A DNA stretch of 64,000 bases from contig CAVYNE010000030.1 in assembly GCA_963769715.1 (NCBI GenBank), forward strand, positions 124,001 through 188,000, written 5' to 3'. Source of the DNA: Palsa-504 sp963769715. Its GTDB lineage: Bacteria > Actinomycetota > Actinomycetes > Streptosporangiales > Streptosporangiaceae. Position numbers and translations under genes: made by a program. Shown piece after piece: positions 31,961-41,060 of the stretch. Within the stretch, counting starts at the first letter, position 1; each line of letters starts with the position of its first letter. Under the pieces are notes generated by a model that was not told the origin of the DNA, ran no database searches, and saw nothing but the letters and a program-made list of their open reading frames with translations.

Positions 31961-32158
31961 ATGCCGGATTTCATGGACGAGGCGAAGCAGCTCGCTAGCG
32001 AGCACTCCGATGTTGCGGACCAGGGTTTCGATCAGGCCGAGCAGTTTGCCGAGCAGAAGACCGGCGGAAAGTTCGACAGCCAGATCCAAGCCGGGGAGCA
32101 GCAGGCCGAGGGGTTCCTAGGCGTGACCGACCAGGACAACCAGGACGCAAATCAGTAA
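31961..32158 (+). CDS. MT0933-like (antitoxin-family) small protein
   Basis: 65 aa, ATG 31961 with GGAAGGAAGA upstream. MPDFMDEAKQLASEHSDVAD, then QGFDQAEQFAEQKTGGKFDS is the pattern of the MT0933/Rv0909 family, annotated as an antitoxin because in mycobacteria it precedes a toxin (Rv0910). Here no toxin gene follows: the next gene is an O-methyltransferase behind a strong terminator. Very acidic, helical, Gln-rich. It has its own promoter and terminator and may simply be a stress-related CsbD-like helical protein. Confidence 0.8.
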   Translation: MPDFMDEAKQLASEHSDVADQGFDQAEQFAEQKTGGKFDSQIQAGEQQAEGFLGVTDQDNQDANQ

Positions 32159-32175
32159 CCGTCGCGAAGAACGTC

Positions 32176-32209
32176 GAGGGCGCCGGATTCCGGCGCCCTC
32201 GCCCGTTTT
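32176..32209 (+). terminator. Rho-independent terminator
   Basis: GAGGGCGCCGG (32176-32186) pairs perfectly with CCGGCGCCCTC (32190-32200) over a 3-nt loop, followed by GCCCG and TTTT (32206-32209). Ends the MT0933-like transcript. Confidence 0.85.
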
Positions 32210-32258
32210 ACGCTTCGGTGTTGTCCTCGACCTGGGCGGCTACTCCCGCGTCTAGGCT

Positions 32259-32927
32259 GTGAGCATGCCGAACTCGCTCCAGTCCGAGCCCGTCCGTGAC
32301 CTGCTCGACCGGCTCTTCAAGGCCGCTGAGGGTGACGATCTCCGCCGGGTCCGCGTGGCCATGGCTCATCCCGACGGGTTCGGGCCGACGTCCCTGCGCG
32401 AGCAGGCCGACGCCTACGAGGAGATTTACATCCCGGTCTCGCCCGAGGCCGGCCGCCTGCTCTACAGCCTGATCCGGGCCGCCCGCCCGGCCAGGGTGGT
32501 GGAGTTCGGCACCTCGTTCGGCATCTCGACCATCCACCTGGCCGCGGCCGTCCGCGACAACGGTGCCGGCCGCGTCATCAGCACCGAACTGAACGCGGCC
32601 AAGGTGGCCCGCGCGACCGCGAACATCGCCGAAGCCGGCCTCGCCGATTGGGTCACGATCCTGGAAGGCGACGCCTCGACGACCCTCGCCGCCATCGACA
32701 CCCCGGTCGAGTTCGTCCTCCTAGACGGCTGGAAGCACCTCTACCTCCCCGTCCTCCACCTGCTCGAACCCCGCCTGACCCCCGGCGCCCTGGTGATAGC
32801 CGACGACGCCATCTCGCTGGCCGCCGAGATGGGCAACTACCTGGGCTACGTCCGCGACCCGGCCAACGGCTACCTCTCCGTCCCGTTCCCCGACCCCGGC
32901 GACCTAGAAATAACCTGCCGCGCCTGA
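32259..32927 (+). CDS. SAM-dependent O-methyltransferase
   Basis: 222 aa (or 220 from ATG 32265). SAM motif I ARVVEFGTSFGISTIHLAAA at about 78, motif with acidic residue VISTELNAAKVARA, EGDASTTLA, and EFVLLDGWKHLYLPVLHLLEP at about 155, then LVIADDAI. The metal-dependent caffeoyl-CoA-type O-methyltransferase fold is likely. No Shine-Dalgarno precedes the GTG; TAGGCT lies a few bases upstream, so a leaderless mRNA is plausible. Substrate unknown. It is convergent with the pip gene, nine bases apart. Confidence 0.85.
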   Translation: MSMPNSLQSEPVRDLLDRLFKAAEGDDLRRVRVAMAHPDGFGPTSLREQADAYEEIYIPVSPEAGRLLYSLIRAARPARVVEFGTSFGISTIHLAAAVRDNGAGRVISTELNAAKVARATANIAEAGLADWVTILEGDASTTLAAIDTPVEFVLLDGWKHLYLPVLHLLEPRLTPGALVIADDAISLAAEMGNYLGYVRDPANGYLSVPFPDPGDLEITCRA

Positions 32928-32936
32928 CACCTAAAT

Positions 32937-33892
32937 TTAGGGCCGGGCGAAGCGGTTCAGCGCGGTCATCATGTGCTCGGTCATCTCATCGCCGCCCTGG
33001 TGACCGGTCCGAACCAGGTGCAGTTCGGAGCCCGGCCAGGCCCGGTGCAGCAGCCAGGCCACGTCCGGCGGCCCGCTGATGTCGAAGCGGCCGTGGATCA
33101 GCACGGCGGGGATCCCGGCCAGCCGCCGGCGGCGCGCAGCAGCTGCCCGTCTGCCAGCCAGGCCGCGTGCGAGAAGTAGTGCGCGCACAGCCGCGCGAAG
33201 GTCATCCGGTAGCCGGGATCGGCGTATCGCTCGTCCGGGATCCAGCCCTCCTCCAGCGAAACGACCGCGTCTTCCCAATCACACCAGTCCTGCGCCGCGC
33301 GGAAACGGACCGCGGGATCAGGGTGCGCGTTGAGCAGCCGGTCGTACGCGCTGACCAGGTCGTCTGCATTCCCGCCGCCTTCGGCGTACCGGTGCCACTG
33401 CTCGGGAAAGAACCGGCCCGCCTCGTGGTAGAGCCAGTGCACGTCGCCCGGGCGGGTCATGGTGCAGGACACCAGCACCATCTCGGTGACCCGCCCGGGG
33501 TAGCGCTGGGCGTAGGCCAGGCCCAGGGTCACGCCCCATGAGCCACCCCAGACGAGCCACCGGCTGATGCCCAGGTGCTCGCGCAGCTTCTCGATGTCAC
33601 CGATCAGGTGCTCGGTGGTATTGGCGTCCAGGCTGGTGCCCAGGTCCGCGACCGAGGGCGTGCTCCGTCCGCAGCCGCGCTGATCGAACTGGACCAAGCG
33701 GTAGGCGCCCGGGTCGAAAAGACGACGCCATCCCGGTCCGCTGCCGCCGCCAGGTCCGCCGTGCAGCGTCACCGCCGGCTTGCCCTCGGGGTGGCCGCTG
33801 ACCTCCCAGTAGATGCGCTGACCGTCGCCGACGTCCAGCATTCCCGCGTCGTAAGGCTCGATGGCCGGAAACCGCTCAGTCACGACCTCCAC
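32937..33892 (-). pseudogene. pip: Proline iminopeptidase with a one-base frameshift
   Basis: From the start at 33892 the alpha/beta hydrolase reads normally: VTLHGGPGGGSGPGWRRLFD (oxyanion region), VQFDQRGCGRST, nucleophile VWGGSWGVTLGLAYAQ, and AHYFSHAAWLADGQLLRAAG. Near 33125-33135 the frame fails (GWPGSPPC then stop at 33098), while a second frame continues correctly from RLAGIPAVLIHGRFDISGPP (catalytic Asp) to GHQGGDEM (catalytic His) and the stop at 32937. One missing base in a GGC CGG context restores a ~318-aa protein of family length. Hydrolyses N-terminal proline from peptides when intact. Sequencing or assembly error is as likely as a true mutation, since both halves are well conserved. 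Confidence 0.85.
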
Positions 33893-33952
33893 CGTAGCCC
33901 GGCCCGGCTCCCCAGGTTTCCGGGCGATGCGCGCCCGCGCGGCGCCCGATGG

Positions 33953-34399
33953 TCAGGACGCGTACTTCTGCACCAGGGCCCCGACCTGCGGGAGTGCGGC
34001 GACGACCTGCTTGCTCCCGCTGCCGCGGACCTTGCCGTACGCCTTGACGATCGTGGGCCGCTCGGAGGCCGCCGCCCGCGCGTCGGTCACCGAGAGCAGG
34101 GCCTCGGACACCTCGTCGCCGCGTTTGGCCAGGTAGTCGCCGAATTCGGACCCGCCGGAGGCCTGGAAATCGGCCCAGTACGGCTCGAGCTGGTTCACCA
34201 TCTCGGGCAGCAGCGACTCCACCATGTGGCGGACGTGGCCCGGGATGAACGTGTTCACCGTCTTGTAGGCGATCTTGACCGCGGTCCCGGAGAGCCCGGA
34301 TCCATCGGAGACCTGCTGCTGGATCAGCGCGTGGCAGTCATCGATCACCTGCGGCTGGGTCTCCGGTGCGAGCAGGGTCTCCTGAAGCGTTACTGGCAT
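33953..34399 (-). CDS. DUF6918 family protein
   Basis: 148 aa from ATG 34399, with AAGGAGAAGG upstream. Sequence pattern (LQETLLAPETQPQVIDDCHA, VSDGSGLSGTAVKIAYKTVN, FIPGHVRHMVESLLPEMVNQ, LEPYWADF) matches a small helical family found across actinobacteria and annotated only as DUF6918. No membrane segment or catalytic motif. Located 60 bases upstream of pip on the same strand, so possibly cotranscribed. Confidence 0.75.
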   Translation of the reverse strand: MPVTLQETLLAPETQPQVIDDCHALIQQQVSDGSGLSGTAVKIAYKTVNTFIPGHVRHMVESLLPEMVNQLEPYWADFQASGGSEFGDYLAKRGDEVSEALLSVTDARAAASERPTIVKAYGKVRGSGSKQVVAALPQVGALVQKYAS

Positions 34400-34610
34400 G
34401 GCACGTCCTTCTCCTTGTCGCGGGGCTTTTGCCCGTTTGATCCCGCAAGTCCCCCCCGACGGCCGTCCCGCCAGGCTTTGCTCCAGGCCAGGGCGCAATC
34501 AGGCTACCGTAGCCAGGTTTCGTCTAGTTATCGGCGTTTCGCAACTGTGACAAGCACCTGCGGTGAACAGAAATCCCCGGCTCGTTCGGCCAAAAGATGG
34601 TCTCGGGCGG

Positions 34611-34844
34611 TCAGGGCCGGCGGGCGGCCCGCAGCACGGTGTCCCTGACCGTCAGCGGCCGGCCGTCCATGTCTATGGCCGAACGGGCGATGGCTGAAGC
34701 CACGCGGATCTCCCACCCGCCGGGATCGAGTGACGCCGCCAGCTGCTCAGCGGACCGGAACATGTCGGGCCGCCTGGTCAGGACCGCGTGGGCGTCGAGG
34801 TCAGCCCCCGCCAGGTGCATGAACTGCGCCGACACCAGGCCGGG
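34611..34844 (-). pseudogene. Remnant of a SAM methyltransferase C-terminus
   Basis: The frame reads SAQFMHLAGADLDAHAVL, then FRSAEQLAASLDPGGWEI and PLTVRDTVLRAARRP before the stop at 34611. This matches the end of small class I methyltransferases in actinomycetes. The SAM-binding N-terminal half is missing and replaced by unrelated sequence containing an A-rich run (about 34853-34860). I treat it as a decayed gene. Confidence 0.45.
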
Positions 34845-35044
34845 GCTCAGGAAAAAAAATAGCAAGAGACCTTGCTGATAGGGCAAAGCTGATATGGCAA
34901 ACTCGGGAAGCGTGGACCAGGACCTCAGCGCCGCGTGCACCTGCGCCCGGTCCGCCGCTTCGGCATGACCCTGATACCGCTGACCCGGCGGCCCGGCGCG
35001 GTTCAGAGCGAACGCGCTCATCTGCGCGCCCGCCCCTGGACCGG

Positions 35045-35929
35045 GTGATCCGCCTCATGCACACCGTTGAGCTCTCCAACCATCCGGGCGACATGCTCAG
35101 TGACGCCGGACGCCGGCGGGTGGCCGCCGAGAAGCACGCGCTTTCTGTCTATGAGGACGCGCTGATCCGGCACCGCGCCCGCGTCCAGACCATCCGCGTC
35201 AAGCGCGACCGGGCCCGCGCCGAGCACCGCTGGGGGGCCTGGCTGCGGCTGGCCTTCGCCGGATGGAAGGAGAAGCGCTCCGTCCCACGCGCCCCGATCC
35301 CGGCCGCCGGGCACACCGACCTGGAAGAAAAGCTCAGGGCCGGGATCGCGGGCGAGCAGCTGGTCGCGGTCGAGCTGGGCCGCGCGCTGGACGACGATTG
35401 GACGCTGCTGCACGGGTACCGCAACCGGCGCGGCGAGATCGACCACCTGCTGCTCGGGCCCGACGGCCTGTTCGCCATCGAGGTGAAGAACCTCAACGCC
35501 ACCGTGCACGTCGACGGCGACCGCTGGCGGGCCGACAAGTACGACAACTACGGGAACCTGGTCGAGCAGCGGACGATCGCCGACGCCAAGGGGCGGTCGC
35601 CGAGCGCGCAGCTCAACGAGCCGGCCGACGACCTGGAACGGTTCCTGCGCGAGCGCGGGCAGCCGGTCACGATCCAGCGCGTGGTCATCCTGGCCCACCG
35701 CCGGTCCAGGATCGGCACCACCCGGAACCTGACGGTCCGGGTCGGCACGTCCCCCGATTACCTGCTCGCCCTGATCGACAGCCCGTCCGGTCAGCAGCCG
35801 CTCACCGGCCAACAGCGCACCGGGATCCAGCGCCTGATCCAGCAGGACCACGCCTTCCACGACAAGCAGCGCCACGACAAGCAGCGCCACGACAAGCACC
35901 GCCGCCCAGGTCCGCGCCCGCCCCGGTAG
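35045..35929 (+). CDS. NERD (nuclease-related) domain protein
   Basis: 294 aa (GTG 35045; ATG 35057 also possible). NERD domain at about 100-225: AGIAGEQLVAVELGRAL (glutamate), LLHGYRNRRGEIDHLLLGPD (Asp), GLFAIEVKNL (ExK), QLNEPADDLERFL, then VVILAHRR. These are the residues of a PD-(D/E)xK-like nuclease fold. An N-terminal charged helical part (coiled-coil-like, ALIRHRARVQTIRVKRDRAR) precedes it. The C-terminus carries three copies of HDKQR/HDKHR from a 15-bp tandem repeat (35858-35902). NERD proteins are of unclear role, proposed in DNA processing. It lies 24 bases before cysS. Confidence 0.85.
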   Translation: MIRLMHTVELSNHPGDMLSDAGRRRVAAEKHALSVYEDALIRHRARVQTIRVKRDRARAEHRWGAWLRLAFAGWKEKRSVPRAPIPAAGHTDLEEKLRAGIAGEQLVAVELGRALDDDWTLLHGYRNRRGEIDHLLLGPDGLFAIEVKNLNATVHVDGDRWRADKYDNYGNLVEQRTIADAKGRSPSAQLNEPADDLERFLRERGQPVTIQRVVILAHRRSRIGTTRNLTVRVGTSPDYLLALIDSPSGQQPLTGQQRTGIQRLIQQDHAFHDKQRHDKQRHDKHRRPGPRPPR

Positions 35930-35953
35930 CCTGCCCCGGTAGTCTGGGGGATC

Positions 35954-37435
35954 GTGTCGGCTAACCATCAGCTGCGGCTGTTCAACTCGCTGGGCCGGCG
36001 GATGGAGGACTTCGTTCCGGCCGCCGAAGTGACCGGCATGTATAGCTGCGGGCCCACCGTGTACGCGTTCCCGCACCTGGGCAACATGCGCCCCTACGTG
36101 TTCGCGGACACGCTGCGGCGCGCCTTCCGCTGGAAGGGCATCGCCGTGCGGCACGTCGTCAACATCACCGACGTGGGGCACGCGGTCGCGGACACCGAGA
36201 CCGGTGAGGACAAGCTGGAGGTCGCGGCGGCCCGGGAGCGCCGTTCGGTGCTGGACATCGCCGCGTTCTACACCGACGCGTTCTTCGTCGACATCGCCGC
36301 GCTGAACATTCTGCCGGCCGATGAGTACCCGCGGGCTAGCGCCTACGTGGAGCAGATGATCGAGTTCGCGGCCCAGCTGGAAAAAGACGGCTTCACCTAC
36401 CGGCTCCCATCGGGCCTGTACTTCGACACCGCCAAGGATCCCGGCTACGGGGCGCTGGCGCAGATGTCCGCCGAGGGCCAGCTGGAAGCGGCCCGCGTCG
36501 AGCACGTGGAGGGCCGCCGCCGCAAGACCGACTTCGCCCTGTGGCGCGCGGAGGAGCCCGGCAAGAGAAGGGTGCTGCGCTGGGACTCCCCGTGGGGCTG
36601 GGGGGCGCCGGGCTGGCATCTGGAGTGCTCGGTGATGAGCATGGCCCTGCTCGGCGAGCACTTCGACCTGCACACCGGCGGGGTGGACCACCGCGAGCTG
36701 CACCACGTCAACGAGATCGCGCAGAGCCAGGCCTACCTCGGCGACGGCCAGCCGTGGGTGCGGTACTGGCTGCACAACGAGTTCTTGCAGCTGGGCGCCA
36801 TGAAGATGGCCAAGTCGGCGGGCGGCGCCCCGCGGCTGGCCGACCTGACCGAAGCCGGCTACCACCCGCTGGCCTACCGGCTGTTCCTGCTCGGCGGCCA
36901 CTACCGGAGCCAGCTCGACTTCAACCCAGAGACCGCCGGCGCCGTGGACGCGGCCCAGGCCACGCTGCGCCGGCTGGTGGCGCGGATCCAGCCGCTGCGC
37001 CCGCTGCCCGTCATAGAAACGCTGGCCGAGGCCCTCGCCAACGTCCAGGACGATCCCGTGGCGCAGCGGTTCATCGACACCATCGACGCGGCGATCGCCG
37101 CCGACCTGAGCACCCCGAAGATCCTCGCCGCCCTCCAGGACGCCCTGCGCGAGCCGGTCATCACGCCGGCCGGGCTGCGCACCGTCGTGGCCGCCGCTGA
37201 CGCCCTCCTGGGCCTGGGCCTGGCCACCCTGGACCCCGGCGACCTGGAGCGCCGCCGGGCCGTCGGCGACCTGTCCGCCGAGGGACGGCACGCCATCGAA
37301 GACCTCGTGGCCGACCGCACCCAGGCCCGCAAAGAGCGCGACTGGGCCCGCGCCGACCAGATCCGCGCCCAGCTCGACGAGCTCGGCGTCCAGGTCACCG
37401 ACACCCCCGAGGGCCCCGTCTGGCAGCTCCGCTAG
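35954..37435 (+). CDS. cysS: Cysteinyl-tRNA synthetase, divergent type
   Basis: 493 aa from GTG 35954. Class I synthetase: YSCGPTVYAFPHLGNMRPYV (Zn Cys and HIGH-like PHLGN), ITDVGHAVADTETGEDKLE, DFALWRAEEPG, GWGAPGWHLECSVMSM (Zn ligand Cys), HTGGVDHRELHHVNEIAQS (His ligands), and MKMAKSAGGAP in place of KMSKS. The usual CysRS has DLxFPHHENEIAQS and KMSKSLGN; here both are changed (HRELHHVNE; KMAKS). This variant class exists in various bacteria, sometimes as a second CysRS. It may be housekeeping, stress- or antibiotic-related. TAGTCT 9 bases before the start looks like a -10, with GGGGGA as the binding site. Confidence 0.88.
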   Translation: MSANHQLRLFNSLGRRMEDFVPAAEVTGMYSCGPTVYAFPHLGNMRPYVFADTLRRAFRWKGIAVRHVVNITDVGHAVADTETGEDKLEVAAARERRSVLDIAAFYTDAFFVDIAALNILPADEYPRASAYVEQMIEFAAQLEKDGFTYRLPSGLYFDTAKDPGYGALAQMSAEGQLEAARVEHVEGRRRKTDFALWRAEEPGKRRVLRWDSPWGWGAPGWHLECSVMSMALLGEHFDLHTGGVDHRELHHVNEIAQSQAYLGDGQPWVRYWLHNEFLQLGAMKMAKSAGGAPRLADLTEAGYHPLAYRLFLLGGHYRSQLDFNPETAGAVDAAQATLRRLVARIQPLRPLPVIETLAEALANVQDDPVAQRFIDTIDAAIAADLSTPKILAALQDALREPVITPAGLRTVVAAADALLGLGLATLDPGDLERRRAVGDLSAEGRHAIEDLVADRTQARKERDWARADQIRAQLDELGVQVTDTPEGPVWQLR

Positions 37436-37864
37436 CCACCGGCCCGCCCCGTCCGGCAGCTCCGACCCCGGCGCCTGTTCGTGGACTGTTACCACCGCCT
37501 TACGGCATTCCGGGCGCGGACCATGAAACAGCCCGTGCGAGGGTGCCTCTTAAGGTCGACCCGCCACGCGGGTGGCTGGGCGCAGCCGTCACACCCGCCA
37601 ACTGTGGCACCATCCGCGATAAGTGTTGGCCTGCCCGCGCTCACGCGAGCCAGGATGAACGGGGATGCCCCGTCACGCCTCACCCGCGCCGCCGCCCGCC
37701 CGCGCGACATCCGCCGCGCCGTCGGCCGGCTCCGCGCCGCCAGAAGCCACCACGACGAAATACCGAAGGTGCCGCATCTGGAATGTTCATCGAGGGCTCA
37801 ATCCTAACCATCGCGCGAACCCCCGGAACGGGGACAAACTAAGCCCAGGGAGGCACGAAGCACA
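37436..37864. other. Gene-free region with the empty-site copy of the palindrome locus
   Basis: 430 bases without a convincing gene. 37504-37557 matches the flanks of the palindromic insertion at 14058 but lacks the palindrome. AGGGAGGCACG upstream of 37865 is the ribosome binding site of the next gene. Confidence 0.5.
37504..37557 (+). repeat. Dispersed repeat, empty form
   Basis: GGCATTCCGGGCGCGGACCA then TGAAACAGCC and a further ~25 bases match 14040-14062 plus 14111-14143, with the 49-bp palindrome absent and a single CATGA at the junction (37522-37526). Confidence 0.8.
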
Positions 37865-40800
37865 ATGACAGAAGAGCCAACTACACGGGGGCGGCTCGCG
37901 CAGGTGATCGCCACCAGGGGCGGACTGGCCCCGCCCGAGGCCCCGTTCGTGATCGAGCACCGCGAGGCGCTGATCTACATGCTCTGCCAGGCCGCCGAAC
38001 TCGAGCACGGCATCATGTGCCAGTACCTGTACGCCGCCTTCAGCCTGAAGCAATCGCAGGACGAGGGCCTCACCGCAGAGGAAGAAAAAGCCGTCCAGCG
38101 ATGGCGCAAGCAGATATCCCACGTGGCCACCCAGGAGATGCTGCACCTGTCGCTGGTACAGAACCTGCTGTCCGCCATCGGCGCGGCCCCGCACATGTCC
38201 CGGCCGAACTTCCCGCACCCGGCCAGCCACTACCCCGCGGGCGTGCACCTGGCCCTGATCCCGTTCGGCGACCAGGCGTTGCGCCACTTCATGTTCCTGG
38301 AGCGCCCGGAGGGCATGGACCTCAAGGACGCCGACGGGATGGCCGCCTTCGGCCGGGCGCTGCCCGCGATGCAGGCAGGCGAGATCGTCCCGCGCGGCCA
38401 GGACTTCGCCACCGTCGGGCACCTGTACCGGTCCATCGAGGCCGGCCTCGCGCACCTGGCGGACAAGTACGGCGAGCGCTGGCTGTTCGTCGGCCCGCCG
38501 CGTGCCCAGGCCACCCAACAGCACTTTGGCTGGCCCGAACTGATCCCGGTCACCGACCTGGCCTCGGCGCAGCGGGCCATCGACGAGATCCTGGAGCAAG
38601 GTGAGGGCCCGCGCGGGCAGTGGCGGGACGCCCACTTCGGCCAGTTCGTGCAGATCCTGGACGAGTTCGAGCAGCTCCGCGAGGCCAACCGGGCCTTCAA
38701 CCCGGTCCGCCCGGTGGTCGGCGTCAACGTCAGGCCGGCCGAGCGCGACGTGGACCTCCCGCTGGTCACGGACCCGCTGGCCCGCCAGGTCATGGACCTG
38801 TTCAACGTCTCCTACGAGATCTTGCTGACGCTCCTGCAGCGCTTCCTGGCGCACACCGAGGAGACCGACGCCGAGCTCAAGGCGCTCGCCGACGCGAGCG
38901 TCAACCTGATGTTCGAGGTGGTCAAGCCGCTCGGCAACCTGGTCACCACGCTCCCGGCGGGCCCCGAGTACCCGGGCCGCACGGCCGGGCCCAGCTTCGA
39001 GCTGTTCTACGAGTCCGACTACGTGCTGCCGCACCGCGAGGCGGCCTGGATCCTGCTCACCGAGCGCATCCGCCAGGCCGCCGATTTCTGCGAGCCCGGC
39101 GTCCCCTGCGGCCCGCCGGTGGCCGGCGCCCTCAACGCGGTCCGGTCCGGCCTGACCGAGATCGCCGACGCCCTGGCCGCCCACCTGCCGGCGGCGGCCC
39201 GAGGCACGCAAACCCCGGCTCCGGCCGAGGACCTCGACACCCTGCTGAGCCGCGCCGAAGATTTCTACCGAACGGGCCTGGCCTTTGCCTTCCACGATGA
39301 CCCCGCGCTCTCCGGTGCAGCCGCCATGCTGGGCTCGGCCTATGAGGTGGTGCGGGCCGGCCAAGGCGACGCCCGCACGGCCGCCCGCCTCGTCAACAGC
39401 GTCCTGCGCCCGCTGGCCGGCGCCCTGCCCGGAACGCCGTCCGCACCCCAGGCGCCCCTCACACCTCAGGAGATCCTTACAACTCAAGACCCCCTCGTGT
39501 CTCAGGACTCTCCACCGTCTCTGTGGGATGTGGCCGTCGCTGCCACCATCCTGCGGGCGAGCCTCGGCGCCAGCGCCCCGCCCGGGCTGCTCGAGGCGGT
39601 CGCAGCGCTGCAAGACCTGGCCGTCCGGCAAGCGCCCGTCGGCGAGCGGGCTCGCCTGATGGCCGAGTTCGGGCAGATCCAGCGCGCCCTGCCGCCCGCC
39701 ATCATGACCGCCAAGAACGGCCCCTACCTGGTCACCAATATCCCGGCCGTCCGTACGCCCCTCGGGGAGAACCTCATCCTGCCTCCCCAGCTAGCACTGT
39801 GCCGCTGCGGCGGCTCGGCGACCAAGCCGTTCTGCGACGGGACGCACGCCAGCCACGGGTTCACCGACGACAAGGACCCGAACCGGGTGCCCGACCAGCG
39901 CGACACCTACCCCGGGCAGCAGGTCACGATCTTCGACAACCGGGGCCTCTGCCAGCACTCCGGCCTGTGCACCGACCGGCTGGCCACCGTGTTCCGCGCC
40001 GGCGCCGAGCCCTTCGTGGCGCCGAGCGGAGGCCGGATGGACGAGATCGTCCGGGCCGTGCGCGACTGCCCGTCCGGGGCGCTGAGCCTGGCCTTCGACG
40101 GTACCGACGACTGGGCCGAGGCGCGCGACCTGGCCGACTGGCACGCCTCGCGGGAGGCCGCGATCGAGGTGACCCAGGACGGCCCCTACCGGGTGACCGG
40201 CGGGATCGGCCTGACCGACGCGACGGGCGCGGACGTGCCCCGGGCCGCGGGCTCGTCCCGTGAGCACTATGCGCTCTGCCGGTGCGGCCACTCGCAGAAC
40301 AAGCCGTTCTGCAGCGGCATGCACTGGTACGTCGAGTTCCGCGACCCGGCCCGCGCCCCGGCGCCGACCCTGTTCGAGTGGGCCGGCGGCCTGCCCGCGC
40401 TGACCAGGATGACCCGGCTGCTCTACGAGAAGCACGTGCCCGCCGACGACCTGCTCGCGCCGCTGTTCGCCACCATGGCGCCCGGCTACCCGCAGCGTGA
40501 GGCGGCCAGGCTGGCCGAGGCCTTCGGCGGACCCGCGGTCCTGCCGCCGGACTCCCCGGGACACGCGCCGCAGGCCTTTCCGGGCACCGAAGCGCAGCGA
40601 GCCCGCTGGGTCACGCTGGCCACCCGGTCCGCGGACGAGGCGGGCCTGCCCGCCGACCCCGAGTTTCGTTCGGCCTTCACGTCCTACCTCGAATGGAGCT
40701 CCCGGGCCGCAGACCCACCGCCACCCAAGTGGGACTGGGGCCCGGCCGGCCCGCCCGCCGAAGCCCTGGCGCAGCCCAGTGCCGACGACCAAGAAGAGGT

Positions 40801-41041
40801 CATCTTGCCCGGCCCAGACGAGACCGTGAGCTTCACGGCCCACATCAAGCCGCTGTTCCGCGAGCACGACCGCAAGTCCATGGCGTTCGCCTTCGACCTG
40901 TGGTCGCAGGCCGACGTCCAAGCGCACGCAGCCGCCATCCTGGAGCGGCTGCGCAACGGCACGATGCCCTGCGACGGCGCCTGGCCGCCCGAGAAAGTAG
41001 AGGTGTTCAAGCGCTGGACCGAATCCGGCTTCCAGCCCTAG
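37865..41041 (+). CDS. Multidomain iron protein: ferritin-like, 2 x CDGSH, 4Fe-4S-type, truncated globin
   Basis: 1058 aa, one uninterrupted frame from ATG 37865. Domains seen: (1) about 30-270, ferritin-like/VioB-type, with MLCQAAELEHGIMCQYLYAA and HVATQEMLHLSLVQN giving the E/H iron ligands; (2) helical linker with a Pro/Thr stretch (about 515-555); (3) CDGSH motif CRCGGSATKPFCDGTH at about 645; (4) divergent Fer4-type domain, RGLCQHSGLCTDRLATVF and DCPSGALSL at about 690-745; (5) second CDGSH, CRCGHSQNKPFCSGMH at about 803, where D is replaced by S but three Cys and one His remain; (6) truncated-haemoglobin-like GGLPALTRMTRLLYEKHV...AEAFGGP with a candidate proximal His in PGHAPQAF, about 838-950; (7) C-terminal HIKPLFREHDRKSM...NGTMPCDGAWP, about 990-1055. 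Predicted redox or iron-handling protein. Preceded by a good RBS; no co-operonic gene. Confidence 0.85.
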   Translation: MTEEPTTRGRLAQVIATRGGLAPPEAPFVIEHREALIYMLCQAAELEHGIMCQYLYAAFSLKQSQDEGLTAEEEKAVQRWRKQISHVATQEMLHLSLVQNLLSAIGAAPHMSRPNFPHPASHYPAGVHLALIPFGDQALRHFMFLERPEGMDLKDADGMAAFGRALPAMQAGEIVPRGQDFATVGHLYRSIEAGLAHLADKYGERWLFVGPPRAQATQQHFGWPELIPVTDLASAQRAIDEILEQGEGPRGQWRDAHFGQFVQILDEFEQLREANRAFNPVRPVVGVNVRPAERDVDLPLVTDPLARQVMDLFNVSYEILLTLLQRFLAHTEETDAELKALADASVNLMFEVVKPLGNLVTTLPAGPEYPGRTAGPSFELFYESDYVLPHREAAWILLTERIRQAADFCEPGVPCGPPVAGALNAVRSGLTEIADALAAHLPAAARGTQTPAPAEDLDTLLSRAEDFYRTGLAFAFHDDPALSGAAAMLGSAYEVVRAGQGDARTAARLVNSVLRPLAGALPGTPSAPQAPLTPQEILTTQDPLVSQDSPPSLWDVAVAATILRASLGASAPPGLLEAVAALQDLAVRQAPVGERARLMAEFGQIQRALPPAIMTAKNGPYLVTNIPAVRTPLGENLILPPQLALCRCGGSATKPFCDGTHASHGFTDDKDPNRVPDQRDTYPGQQVTIFDNRGLCQHSGLCTDRLATVFRAGAEPFVAPSGGRMDEIVRAVRDCPSGALSLAFDGTDDWAEARDLADWHASREAAIEVTQDGPYRVTGGIGLTDATGADVPRAAGSSREHYALCRCGHSQNKPFCSGMHWYVEFRDPARAPAPTLFEWAGGLPALTRMTRLLYEKHVPADDLLAPLFATMAPGYPQREAARLAEAFGGPAVLPPDSPGHAPQAFPGTEAQRARWVTLATRSADEAGLPADPEFRSAFTSYLEWSSRAADPPPPKWDWGPAGPPAEALAQPSADDQEEVILPGPDETVSFTAHIKPLFREHDRKSMAFAFDLWSQADVQAHAAAILERLRNGTMPCDGAWPPEKVEVFKRWTESGFQP

Positions 41042-41060
41042 GGGCCGCATGCAGCGGTCG

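Noticed and set aside
35018..37495. 825-codon minus-strand frame over NERD and cysS
   Set aside because: It is the antisense of two well-supported genes; no family motif, and produced by high third-position GC.
37787..39631. 614-codon minus-strand frame over the iron protein
   Set aside because: Shadow frame; the plus strand contains all recognised metal-binding motifs.
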